From: Salegentibacter holothuriorum
GTDB taxonomy: Bacteria > Bacteroidota > Bacteroidia > Flavobacteriales > Flavobacteriaceae
NCBI RefSeq assembly: GCF_900168045.1
Contig: NZ_FUYY01000001.1
Location: forward strand, 806,001-870,000
Length of the DNA: 64,000 nucleotides
Direction: 5' to 3'
Of the stretch, positions 1 through 6,941 are shown one piece after another (position 1 is the first letter of the stretch; each line of letters begins with the position of its first letter). The notes under the pieces are model-generated. The model was not told the DNA's origin. It saw only the letters and a program-made list of their open reading frames with translations, and ran no database searches. Position numbers and translations under genes: made by a program.

Positions 1-1
1 T

Positions 2-385
2 GAATATATTTTTACCACGCCCTCGCATCACCGGGTACACCATTCGGTAAATGAAAGGTATCTGGATAAAAATTATGGTTCAACGTTTATATTCTGGGAT
101 CGTATTTTTGGAACTTTCCAGGAAGAAGATGAAAAACCCCGTTATGGTATTACCAAACCGGTAAACTCCTACAATCCCTTTTTCCTCGTTTTCCACGAGT
201 GGATTGAGGTAGGAAAAGATATATGGAAGGCAAAATCACTAAAAGAAGCCTGGATTATTTTATTTGGAAGTCCCGTAGATAAGCATAAAGCAGATATGGG
301 GATAACCGGAAAAACCGAAACCGAACTAAGCAACATAGGTAAGGCCAACGAAGAGTTTAGTCCTAAAGTAAAGAAAGCGAATTAA
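2..385 (+). CDS. Fatty acid hydroxylase / sterol desaturase family protein (3' part only)
   Basis: The reading frame is open from the window edge to a TAA at 383-385, giving the last 127 residues. It contains the histidine cluster HHRVHH, followed by NYGSTFIFWDRIFGTF, which is the typical end of the integral-membrane di-iron fatty acid hydroxylase superfamily. These enzymes hydroxylate or desaturate lipids in the inner membrane. The N-terminal half with the transmembrane segments lies outside the window, so the substrate cannot be judged. Its stop overlaps the stop of the convergent FMN reductase gene by four bases, and no terminator separates the two. Confidence 0.85.
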   Translation, partial: EYIFTTPSHHRVHHSVNERYLDKNYGSTFIFWDRIFGTFQEEDEKPRYGITKPVNSYNPFFLVFHEWIEVGKDIWKAKSLKEAWIILFGSPVDKHKADMGITGKTETELSNIGKANEEFSPKVKKAN

Positions 386-930
386 ACTGATTTTCCGGAT
401 TCCAATTGATGGGAAAAAGTAGTTAACACATCTTCTATTCCCATATCCAACACTTCATTTAGCATCTTCCCATCCTTAAAATTATCGTTAAAAGAGGGCA
501 GACTAAAACTTTCTATAATCTCACCGCCAAATCTTGGTAAAACTCCTTTGGTATATTCTAAAGCCGATGCGGCACCACGCTTGCCGGGAGAAGTACTTAT
601 CAATAAAATCTTTTTCCCCTCAAGAAAATTTCGGTCTAATCGGGAAAGCCAGTCGATTATATTTTTGAAATAGGCTGAAACAGTGCCGTTATGTTCATTT
701 ACCGCAATTATCAAGGCATCGTACTCATGAATGATCTTATTAATTATTTTAGCACTTACAGGAATACCTTTTTCTATTTCCCTATCGGCGCTATAAATTG
801 GTAATTCATATTGGGTAAACTCCTGAATTTTCACTTCATGTCCCTGGATTCTATTGGCAACGTGTGTTAATAGCTGAAAATTAATGGAGGTGCTACTATT
901 AGAACCGGCAAAGGCAAGGATCTTTTTCAT
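382..930 (-). CDS. NAD(P)H-dependent FMN reductase family protein
   Basis: This 182-residue flavodoxin-fold protein starts at an ATG (930-928). The N-terminal loop FAGSNSSTSIN (about residues 7-17) matches the phosphate-binding loop of NADPH-dependent FMN reductases and azoreductases. A second family block reads AVNEHNGTVSAYFKNIIDWLSR-like (about residues 76-97), where most relatives have PEYNGS; here Glu-His replaces the Glu-Tyr. It is probably a cytoplasmic quinone, azo or chromate reductase using FMN. It is monocistronic and convergent with the hydroxylase gene. The family is clear but the physiological substrate is unknown. Confidence 0.85.
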   Translation of the reverse strand: MKKILAFAGSNSSTSINFQLLTHVANRIQGHEVKIQEFTQYELPIYSADREIEKGIPVSAKIINKIIHEYDALIIAVNEHNGTVSAYFKNIIDWLSRLDRNFLEGKKILLISTSPGKRGAASALEYTKGVLPRFGGEIIESFSLPSFNDNFKDGKMLNEVLDMGIEDVLTTFSHQLESGKSV

Positions 931-945
931 TTAAATGATTTTTAT

Positions 946-953
946 CAAAAATA
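946..953 (-). promoter_or_regulatory. Candidate -7 box of the FMN reductase gene
   Basis: On the minus strand this reads TATTTTTG, fitting the Bacteroidota -7 consensus TAnnTTTG, 16 bases upstream of the ATG. No convincing -33 TTG is visible, so this rests on one box. Confidence 0.35.
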
Positions 954-1184
954 CCGAAATAAATGAAATGATTCCTTATTGATAGAATTGAATAACTTGT
1001 GAACGTTTATTTTTTCTTAGTTTGTAATTTATCTTCACCCTGAACTCCTTTGAGAGCCTGCTCCGATTTCTATCCAAGGTCTAAGTTGAGTTTTACATTT
1101 ATTTATCTTAGATCCTGAAACAAGTCATGCATGACGGTTTTTGAAAATAAAATAATTCAGAACCTTTAAAGATTATTTTTTCAT

Positions 1185-1301
1185 CCTGCGACGGGATTAG
1201 TTCAACTAACTAATTTAAAATTGCCCGAGGCAAAAAAAGCAGAGGTATTTGAGATCCCGCCCTGCGGCGGGATTAGTTCAACTAACTAATTTAAAATTGC
1301 C
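1185..1301. repeat. 41-bp direct repeat, two copies
   Basis: Copies lie at 1185-1225 and 1261-1301, start to start 76 bp, and differ at one base (acggg versus gcggg). Each runs from CCTGCG through TTCAACTAACTAATTTAAAA to TTGCC. They sit directly upstream of the DEAD-box helicase gene. No other copy was noticed in the window. Confidence 0.9.
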
Positions 1302-1320
1302 ATGAGCAATTTTAAATTAG
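1286..1320. promoter_or_regulatory. Perfect 15-bp dyad upstream of the helicase gene
   Basis: The arms CTAATTTAAAATTGC (1286-1300) and GCAATTTTAAATTAG (1306-1320) are perfect inverse complements around the 5-base loop CATGA. The dyad begins inside the second 41-bp repeat. It ends 8 bp before a TAACTTTG box, so it covers the expected -33 region. A DNA operator is therefore more likely than a transcribed hairpin. Confidence 0.7.
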
Positions 1321-1328
1321 AGTTTCAC

Positions 1329-1336
1329 TAACTTTG
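1329..1336 (+). promoter_or_regulatory. Candidate -7 box of the DEAD-box helicase gene
   Basis: TAACTTTG fits TAnnTTTG. Transcription would start near 1343, leaving a leader of only about 17 bases before the GTG start codon. Confidence 0.45.
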
Positions 1337-1359
1337 CCAATTCATAAAAACTTCATTTA

Positions 1360-2709
1360 GTGACTTTTCAAGATTTAAATATTACCACTCCCCTACGCAA
1401 TGCGCTAGAAGATATTGGCATTAACACACCTACACCTATTCAGGAGGAATCTTTTTCTACAATTATGTCTGGGAAAGATATGGTGGGGATCGCGCAAACC
1501 GGTACCGGCAAAACCTTTGCCTATATGCTTCCAATATTACGAATGCTTAAATATTCGGAACAGAAAAATCCGCGGGTCTTGGTTTTGGTACCTACACGGG
1601 AACTTGTAGTACAGGTTGTTGAAGAGATTGAAAAGCTAACTGCTTATATGAATGTTCGTATCACCGGAATTTACGGTGGTGTAAATATGAATACCCAACA
1701 CCAATCGCTTTTGCAGGGCCAGGATATTGTGGTAGCAACACCGGGAAGATTATACGATCTTGTGCTTAGGCGAGCGCTTCAGTTAAAATCTATTCAAAAA
1801 TTAGTAATAGATGAGGTAGATGTGATGTTAGACCTGGGCTTTAAATTTCAGATCAATAATATCTTTGAATTACTTCCTACAAACAGACAAAATGTTATGT
1901 TTTCGGCAACAATTACCGAAAATGTTGAAAATTTAATCGAGGCTAATTTTAAAAGTCCGCAAACTATTTCTGTAGCCGCCAGCGGAACACCACTCGATAA
2001 TATTAAACAAACCGGGTATAAGATCCCGAATTTCTATACGAAGGTAAATTTGCTAAAGCATATTTTAACCGATAAAGAAACCTACTCCAAGGTTCTCATC
2101 TTTGTGGCTTATAAACGAATGGCCGACAGACTTTACGCGGAATTAGAACAGTATTTCCAGGATGAGTGCACGGTGATTCATTCCAATAAAACCCAAAATT
2201 ATCGTTTACGCAGTATCAAACAATTTGGCAGCGGATTTTGCCGAATTTTAGTCGCAACCGATGTTATGGCGCGAGGTCTTGACATTGAATCGGTAAGCCA
2301 CGTGATTAATTTTGACACCCCTAAATATCCTGAAAATTATATGCACCGAATTGGCCGTACCGGAAGGGCCGAAAAAGAGGGGAATTCGATATTAATGACT
2401 ACCGAAGCTGAAATGGAATATTTGGAAAAAATTGAAGCTTTAATGAAGATGGAAGTTCCGCAAAGGGAATTACCGGCTGAAATTGAAATTTCTTCAGAAT
2501 TAATTCCGGAAGAGCAACCTAAGGTTTTTGAAATAAATAACCCGGGGAAAAATAAAGATGAAAACGCTCCCGGTCCCGCTTTTCACGAAAAAAAGGAAAA
2601 AAACAGGAAAGAGAATCTTGGCGGATCTTACCGAAGGGAAATTGCCAAAAAGTATAAAAAGCCAAAAACCCGTGGCGATAAAAATGCGAACAGAAGAAAG
2701 AAAAAATAA
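1360..2709 (+). CDS. DEAD-box ATP-dependent RNA helicase
   Basis: This 449-residue protein starts with GTG; the frame then reads TFQDLNITTPLRNAL, the normal start of the family, so no upstream ATG is needed. Helicase motifs occur in order: Q motif TPTPIQEE (24-30), Walker A AQTGTGKT (45-52), PTREL (69-73), TPGR, motif II DEVD (151-154) instead of DEAD, SAT (182-184), VATDVMARGLD and HRIGRTGR. A lysine/arginine-rich tail (from about residue 390) probably binds RNA. Such proteins remodel RNA in ribosome assembly and cold adaptation. The upstream repeats and dyad suggest dedicated regulation. It is followed after 8 bp by the epimerase-like gene. Confidence 0.95.
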   Translation: MTFQDLNITTPLRNALEDIGINTPTPIQEESFSTIMSGKDMVGIAQTGTGKTFAYMLPILRMLKYSEQKNPRVLVLVPTRELVVQVVEEIEKLTAYMNVRITGIYGGVNMNTQHQSLLQGQDIVVATPGRLYDLVLRRALQLKSIQKLVIDEVDVMLDLGFKFQINNIFELLPTNRQNVMFSATITENVENLIEANFKSPQTISVAASGTPLDNIKQTGYKIPNFYTKVNLLKHILTDKETYSKVLIFVAYKRMADRLYAELEQYFQDECTVIHSNKTQNYRLRSIKQFGSGFCRILVATDVMARGLDIESVSHVINFDTPKYPENYMHRIGRTGRAEKEGNSILMTTEAEMEYLEKIEALMKMEVPQRELPAEIEISSELIPEEQPKVFEINNPGKNKDENAPGPAFHEKKEKNRKENLGGSYRREIAKKYKKPKTRGDKNANRRKKK

Positions 2710-2717
2710 TTTTTGAA

Positions 2718-3590
2718 ATGCACGAATTACAGAACGAATTCTTAAGTATAAAGATAAATGCCGTTGGCGCTGAATTGTCCAGCCTTAAAAATCTGGAAAC
2801 CGGTGTTGAACATATATGGCAGGGAAATCCAGAATTCTGGACGGGCCAGGCGCCTAATTTATTTCCGGTAATTGGTATTTTAAAAGAGGGGAAGTTTATC
2901 TTTGAGAACAAAGAATATGCTATGCCTAAACACGGTTTTGTAAGGCATAATGAGCACATTCGGTTAAAAGAAAAAACAGCGGATAAATTGGTTTTTCAAT
3001 TGGATTATTCTGCAGAAACGCTGGAGATCTATCCTTTTAAATTCAGTTTTAAAATTTCTTTTCAATTAATCGGGAAATCGCTTACTGTGCATCATCAAGT
3101 TTTTAATTTAGACGATAAACCTCTATATTTTTCATTAGGCGGGCATCCTGCATTTAATGCTCCACTAAGCAGCAATGAAGTCTACGAAGACTATTTTCTT
3201 GAATTTGATAGAAAAATGGATCTCAGAACTTATATTTTAAGTGAAGACGGACTGGTTAGCGATTCTACTGAAGGAATATTAGATAACGAAGATAAAATTA
3301 GATTACATAAAGAGCTTTTCGCTAATGATGCATTGATTTTTAAAAATATTCCATCTAAAAAAGTTGCGTTAAAAAGTAAAAACTCAGGTACGGTTCTAAG
3401 TGTAGCATATAAAGATTTTAAAAATTTAGGGGTTTGGGCAAAACCGGGAGCACCTTATGTATGCATTGAACCCTGGTTGGGAATTGCCGATGTAGAGGGC
3501 ACTGATCAAAACTTAAAGACTAAAGAAGGGATTGAAACACTGGCAGCAGGAAAAGATTTTCAGGCAGCCTATACAATTGACATTAATTAA
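2718..3590 (+). CDS. Aldose 1-epimerase family protein
   Basis: This 290-residue protein has the galactose-mutarotase-like fold. Recognisable blocks are GAELSSLKNLETGVEHIWQG at the N terminus, PKHGFVRH (about 74-81), SLGGHPAFN (about 142-150) and CIEPWLGIAD near the C terminus. The His residues in KHGF and GGHPAF, and the Glu in the IEPW block, correspond to the family's active-site positions. It would interconvert sugar anomers in the cytoplasm, though relatives often act on hexose-6-phosphates. It starts 8 bp after the helicase stop, so it is probably co-transcribed, and it ends 7 bp before a strong terminator. Confidence 0.85.
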   Translation: MHELQNEFLSIKINAVGAELSSLKNLETGVEHIWQGNPEFWTGQAPNLFPVIGILKEGKFIFENKEYAMPKHGFVRHNEHIRLKEKTADKLVFQLDYSAETLEIYPFKFSFKISFQLIGKSLTVHHQVFNLDDKPLYFSLGGHPAFNAPLSSNEVYEDYFLEFDRKMDLRTYILSEDGLVSDSTEGILDNEDKIRLHKELFANDALIFKNIPSKKVALKSKNSGTVLSVAYKDFKNLGVWAKPGAPYVCIEPWLGIADVEGTDQNLKTKEGIETLAAGKDFQAAYTIDIN

Positions 3591-3596
3591 AAAGAG

Positions 3597-3622
3597 AAAA
3601 TCCCGCTAATTAGCGGGATTTT
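3597..3622 (+). terminator. Rho-independent terminator after the epimerase gene
   Basis: This is a perfect 26-bp palindrome with core ATCCCGCTAATTAGCGGGAT, flanked by A and T runs. It can work in both directions and would also end the small minus-strand gene at 3638-3745. Confidence 0.85.
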
Positions 3623-3637
3623 TATTTAAAACATTCA

Positions 3638-3745
3638 TCAAGTTCTGTTCTTTTTCTTAGCGGCTTTAGCAGCGCGCTTTTCCTTTAAACTCAAAACCGG
3701 CTCCTTCCTGGCCGAATTCTTTGAGGGTGATTTTTCTTTTGCCAT
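3638..3745 (-). CDS. Small, highly basic hypothetical protein (35 aa)
   Basis: The ATG at 3745 opens a 35-residue frame beginning MAKEKSPSKNSARKEP, then VLSLKEKRAAKAAKKKNRT, ending with TGA. About one third of the residues are Lys or Arg. The KTLKEKRAAKxAKK-type ending resembles short conserved proteins I have seen in flavobacterial genomes. The palindromic terminator lies 16 bp beyond its stop. No domain can be named; nucleic-acid binding is only an inference from charge. The main doubt is its length. Confidence 0.55.
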   Translation of the reverse strand: MAKEKSPSKNSARKEPVLSLKEKRAAKAAKKKNRT

Positions 3746-3971
3746 AATCTTTTAAGATTTTAAAATTAACCAGATAAAGATAGTAAAAGAAAGTGTTCAA
3801 AAAGCATTTTTAATCTTCACTTCATAGTTTATTTTATGATTGCGTAAGAATCCATATTTTAACTACAATCCACTGATTAAGAGGTGTATATAAATTTGTG
3901 AATATCTATTGATTATTTTACACAGGAGACTTGTTATAAACCCTATTTTTGAATCCCTAAATAATAAAGAT

Positions 3972-4496
3972 ATGAGCGTAACTTGGTTTGAATGTAAGGT
4001 GAAATACAAAAAAACACACGAAACAGGAGAGCAAAAAATGACTACAGATACCTACCTTCTTGATGCAGTATCTTTTACAGAAGCAGAAGCGAGGATCACC
4101 GAGGAAATGACGGCTTATACCAGTGAGGATTTCAGGATTATGAATATAAAAGTTGCCAATTTCTCAGAAGTTCATCCTTTTGAGAATTCAGACCGATGGT
4201 TTAAATCAAAAGTTTCCCTGGTCGCTATGGATGAAGAAAGCGGAAAGGAAAAAAAGACCAATATTTATTTACTTGTTCAGGCTAACGATGTAAAAGAGGC
4301 TTTTGAAAATACTACCACGGCTATGGAAGAAACTATGGGCGATTATAATATTCCATCCATTACAGAATCTCCAATTCTTGATGTATTCCCATATTTTACC
4401 GGTGAAGAAGAACAATTAGAAAAATTTAATGTTCTTGATTCAGATGAAACTCAAAAGGAAAAAGTTTCAGAAGAAACGGAAGCCCAGGAAGTTTAA
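3972..4496 (+). CDS. DUF4494 domain-containing protein
   Basis: This is a 174-residue protein if the ATG at 3972 is used (MSVTWFECKVKYKK). A longer frame from a TTG at 3909 adds 21 residues that do not resemble the family. The body (TDTYLLDAVSFTEAEARITEEM, then DYNIPSITESPILDVFPY) fits the DUF4494 family, conserved in Bacteroidota and without a settled function. The last 30 residues are acidic and probably disordered. No signal peptide or membrane segment is seen. It stands alone and ends at its own terminator. Confidence 0.8.
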   Translation: MSVTWFECKVKYKKTHETGEQKMTTDTYLLDAVSFTEAEARITEEMTAYTSEDFRIMNIKVANFSEVHPFENSDRWFKSKVSLVAMDEESGKEKKTNIYLLVQANDVKEAFENTTTAMEETMGDYNIPSITESPILDVFPYFTGEEEQLEKFNVLDSDETQKEKVSEETEAQEV

Positions 4497-4528
4497 GGAC
4501 TCAAGATTAATTCATTTTAATACCATAG

Positions 4529-4562
4529 AAGGGTTTGACTTTAGCGTTGAGCCCTTTTTTTA
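4529..4562 (+). terminator. Terminator after the DUF4494 gene
   Basis: AAGGGTTTGAC and GTTGAGCCCTT form a stem with G-T pairs and one weak position around TTTAGC, followed by a T run. Confidence 0.65.
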
Positions 4563-4799
4563 TTCATAGGGAATACATCCACATCCAAACTCAATAATTA
4601 CTTTATTCCTAAGATTCGGGAATGGGGCAAGATTGAACGTTTAAACGTAGAAAAAATCCCCAGTTTTCTTCTGAAGCTTCTAATGTAAGTCTCTTTATAA
4701 GCATTTTAATTAGTTGGTATGTAGATTGCTAAGCTTGTCACTTAGTAGTCTCAAAGGAATAACCTAAGCTTTTGAGATCAAATAATAAAAGACATTAAA

Positions 4800-6197
4800 A
4801 TGAAAAGTAATAAAATAGCTTCAGATCAATCAGTTCCTTCTGCTAATAAACCTTCCGTTAAGGATCAAAAGAATAAGTCCAGGGATCTAAGAGGAATAAT
4901 AGTACGTGCCAGTAGCCTTGCCTTGCTTTTTGGTGCCGCATATCTCGTATATGTTTTGCAAGGTGACTTCACCAGATATAACCTCAACGGTCTCGATTCA
5001 ACCTGGGAATTAGCATTTTTAGCAGTTACTGGTTCTTTACTTTTATTTAGAGCCGGATTCTTTTTCTATAATCTTTACCTCTACCTTAGGTATAAACCAA
5101 TTAATTCTGTAAGCAATAAAGAACTACCAACCTGTACGGTAATAGTTCCCGCTTACAATGAAGGAAAACAGGTTTGGGCAACGCTTAAAAGCCTGGCTAA
5201 AAGTGATTATCCCAGTCATAAAATACAGCTACTCGCCATAGATGACGGAAGTAAAGATGACACCTGGGATTGGATGCTAAAGGCTAAAAAGGAGCTTGGA
5301 GATCAATTGAACATCTACCAGCAACCAGAAAACAAAGGAAAAAGACACGCGCTTTACCGAGGCTTCAATTTAAGTACCGGAGAGGTTCTAGTAACCGTAG
5401 ATAGTGATTCTGAAGTTACTAAAGATACGCTGCGCAACCTGGTAAGCCCTTTTGTAGTTAATGAAAAATGCGGCGCTGTTGCAGGAAACATTCGTGTGCT
5501 TAACAACGAAAAAAAGGCTATGCTGCCTAAGATGCTGGATGTGAGCTTTGTGCTTAGTTTCGAATTTATTCGTTCGGCAGAAAGTAGCCTGGAATCGGTG
5601 CTTTGTACCCCTGGTGCACTTGCGGCTTACAGGAAGAAGGCTGTTTTTGGTTGCCTGGAAGAATGGATTAACCAGACTTTTATGGGCAAGGCTTCAGATA
5701 TCGGCGAAGATCGTGCAATGACTAATATGATCCTTAAACAGGGTTATCACGTACTTTTCCAAAGAAATGCTTTCGCTTATACCAATGTACCTGAAAAATA
5801 CACCGGACTTTATAAAATGTTTATCAGGTGGGGAAGAAGTAACGTTCGTGAGAATATTTCGATGGCAAAATATGTTTTCACAGATTTCAGGGAAAGCTCT
5901 AAAGCCGGATCTCGACTTCTGTTCATCAACCAGGTATTGAAATTAGTAATGAGTTATCCAACAATCTTGATGATGCTTTTCTTCATCTCTATGGATCCAA
6001 TTTTATTCTTAAGTTCAACCTTATTCAGTATTCTGATATGGTCTAGTTTCCCGGTACTTTTCTATGCGAAGAGATATAATTTATCGGAATCTTTCTGGGC
6101 GTATTCCTATAGTATACTTTATACTTTTGGTTTATTCTGGATCACTCCATACGCCATTGCCACCGCAAGCAAAAGAGGTTGGCTTACCCGTGGATAA
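4800..6197 (+). CDS. Membrane glycosyltransferase, family 2 (processive type)
   Basis: This 465-residue integral membrane enzyme has two N-terminal membrane segments (about 32-52 and 70-95), a cytoplasmic GT2 domain from about residue 111, and two to three C-terminal segments (about 375-455). GT2 motifs are VIVPAYNEG (114-122), DDGSKDD (148-154), the metal-binding DSD (201-203), GED (302-304, catalytic base region) and RWGRS (343-347), the counterpart of the QxxRW motif. This layout is that of hyaluronan, cellulose or poly-GlcNAc synthases, which polymerise and export a glycan using a UDP-sugar. No partner gene for export or modification is next to it, so the product cannot be named. The first 30 residues are polar and charged. 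Confidence 0.88.
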   Translation: MKSNKIASDQSVPSANKPSVKDQKNKSRDLRGIIVRASSLALLFGAAYLVYVLQGDFTRYNLNGLDSTWELAFLAVTGSLLLFRAGFFFYNLYLYLRYKPINSVSNKELPTCTVIVPAYNEGKQVWATLKSLAKSDYPSHKIQLLAIDDGSKDDTWDWMLKAKKELGDQLNIYQQPENKGKRHALYRGFNLSTGEVLVTVDSDSEVTKDTLRNLVSPFVVNEKCGAVAGNIRVLNNEKKAMLPKMLDVSFVLSFEFIRSAESSLESVLCTPGALAAYRKKAVFGCLEEWINQTFMGKASDIGEDRAMTNMILKQGYHVLFQRNAFAYTNVPEKYTGLYKMFIRWGRSNVRENISMAKYVFTDFRESSKAGSRLLFINQVLKLVMSYPTILMMLFFISMDPILFLSSTLFSILIWSSFPVLFYAKRYNLSESFWAYSYSILYTFGLFWITPYAIATASKRGWLTRG

Positions 6198-6221
6198 TCA
6201 CAAAAGATTAAAAATTTAAAA

Positions 6222-6256
6222 GAAAAAAGGGAACCGAAAGGCTTCCTTTTTTTATT
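6222..6256 (+). terminator. Terminator after the glycosyltransferase gene
   Basis: AAAAAAGGGAACC, loop GAAA, then GGCTTCC and a run of T form a stem with one bulge. Confidence 0.7.
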
Positions 6257-6260
6257 GAAG

Positions 6261-6357
6261 TAAACTACTTCGGAGCAAGCTCTCGAACATTATGATCAAA
6301 AATACAATTTGATTTCGAGGCAAATCTCGGAGCATTTAATCTCGATTAACGAGTAAA
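6261..6357. repeat. Dispersed intergenic repeat, copy A
   Basis: This is the first of a family found also at 11503-11601 and 23241-23337, with diverged or partial copies at 26742-26838 and 57910-57958. It runs from TAAACTACTTCGGAGCAAGC to CTCGATTAACGAGTAAA. Each full copy has two related half-modules (TTCGGAGCAAGC and TTTCGAGGCAAATC) followed by a CTCGAT/CGAG hairpin. It contains no reading frame. Confidence 0.85.
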
Positions 6358-6430
6358 ATGATAAAATTCCGATAACCGGATACTGATTCTCTATTTTCTA
6401 AAAATATATTTAAATCTCAAACGTGATTAT

Positions 6431-6610
6431 TTAAGCTTCTTCTGATTTTTTAATCTCATCGATTTGCTTTAAAACCTCATTTGCTTCATACATTTTTTCA
6501 TCACTTTTACTACGATTAGTGGTAGAAAGTTGATGTGCTTCTTCCAGAAGTTTCTTGTATTTCACTTCCAGTTTTTCAACTTTTGACTTTTTTTTGAATA
6601 ATCCGAACAT
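6431..6610 (-). CDS. Lacal_2735 family protein
   Basis: This is a 59-residue protein if started at the ATG 6610-6608 (MFGLFKKKSKVEKLEVKYKK). A longer frame from 6640 adds ten residues that relatives lack. The opening FGLFKKKS, the LEVKYKKLLEEAHQLSTTNR block and a final helix rich in Lys and Glu match the small Lacal_2735 family known only from flavobacteria. The protein looks like one long charged helix pair. No function is known. It is a useful marker that the host belongs to Flavobacteriaceae. Confidence 0.85.
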   Translation of the reverse strand: MFGLFKKKSKVEKLEVKYKKLLEEAHQLSTTNRSKSDEKMYEANEVLKQIDEIKKSEEA

Positions 6611-6941
6611 CTCTTTTTTACTTAAATATATTACAAACATTAAAGCAAAGAAGAAAATTCACATTAATTAACCATTGTTTTAGCCCTTTTTACTCCGAGG
6701 AAATTTGAAAAGTATTCCCTATGAGAAAGCAAATATTTTGGGATATATTCAATTTTAATTGCGATTATTCCCTCAACAACTTTTTCCATACTCTAAGCAT
6801 CCTTAGTTTTGCTTGTTGCTGAACTAAAAAAGAAATTACTAGCTAAGGGGAGATTAATAATATGCTTTGTTTTCCATAAAACTCATTTTAAGCTGTTATA
6901 GTCTGTCTATATTTATTAAAAAAGAGAAACAATAAGCCTTT
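6611..6941. other. Intergenic region, nothing specific seen
   Basis: This 331-bp AT-rich stretch lies between divergent genes and must hold both promoters. No exact TAnnTTTG box, repeat or reading frame could be supported. Confidence 0.5.

Noticed and set aside
2519-2959. 146-codon open frame on the minus strand
   Set aside because: It spans the end of the helicase gene and the start of the epimerase gene; both of those are strongly supported.
3909-3971. Upstream TTG start for the DUF4494 gene
   Set aside because: The extra 21 residues (starting IILHRR) are not family-like, and an ATG at 3972 gives the expected N terminus.
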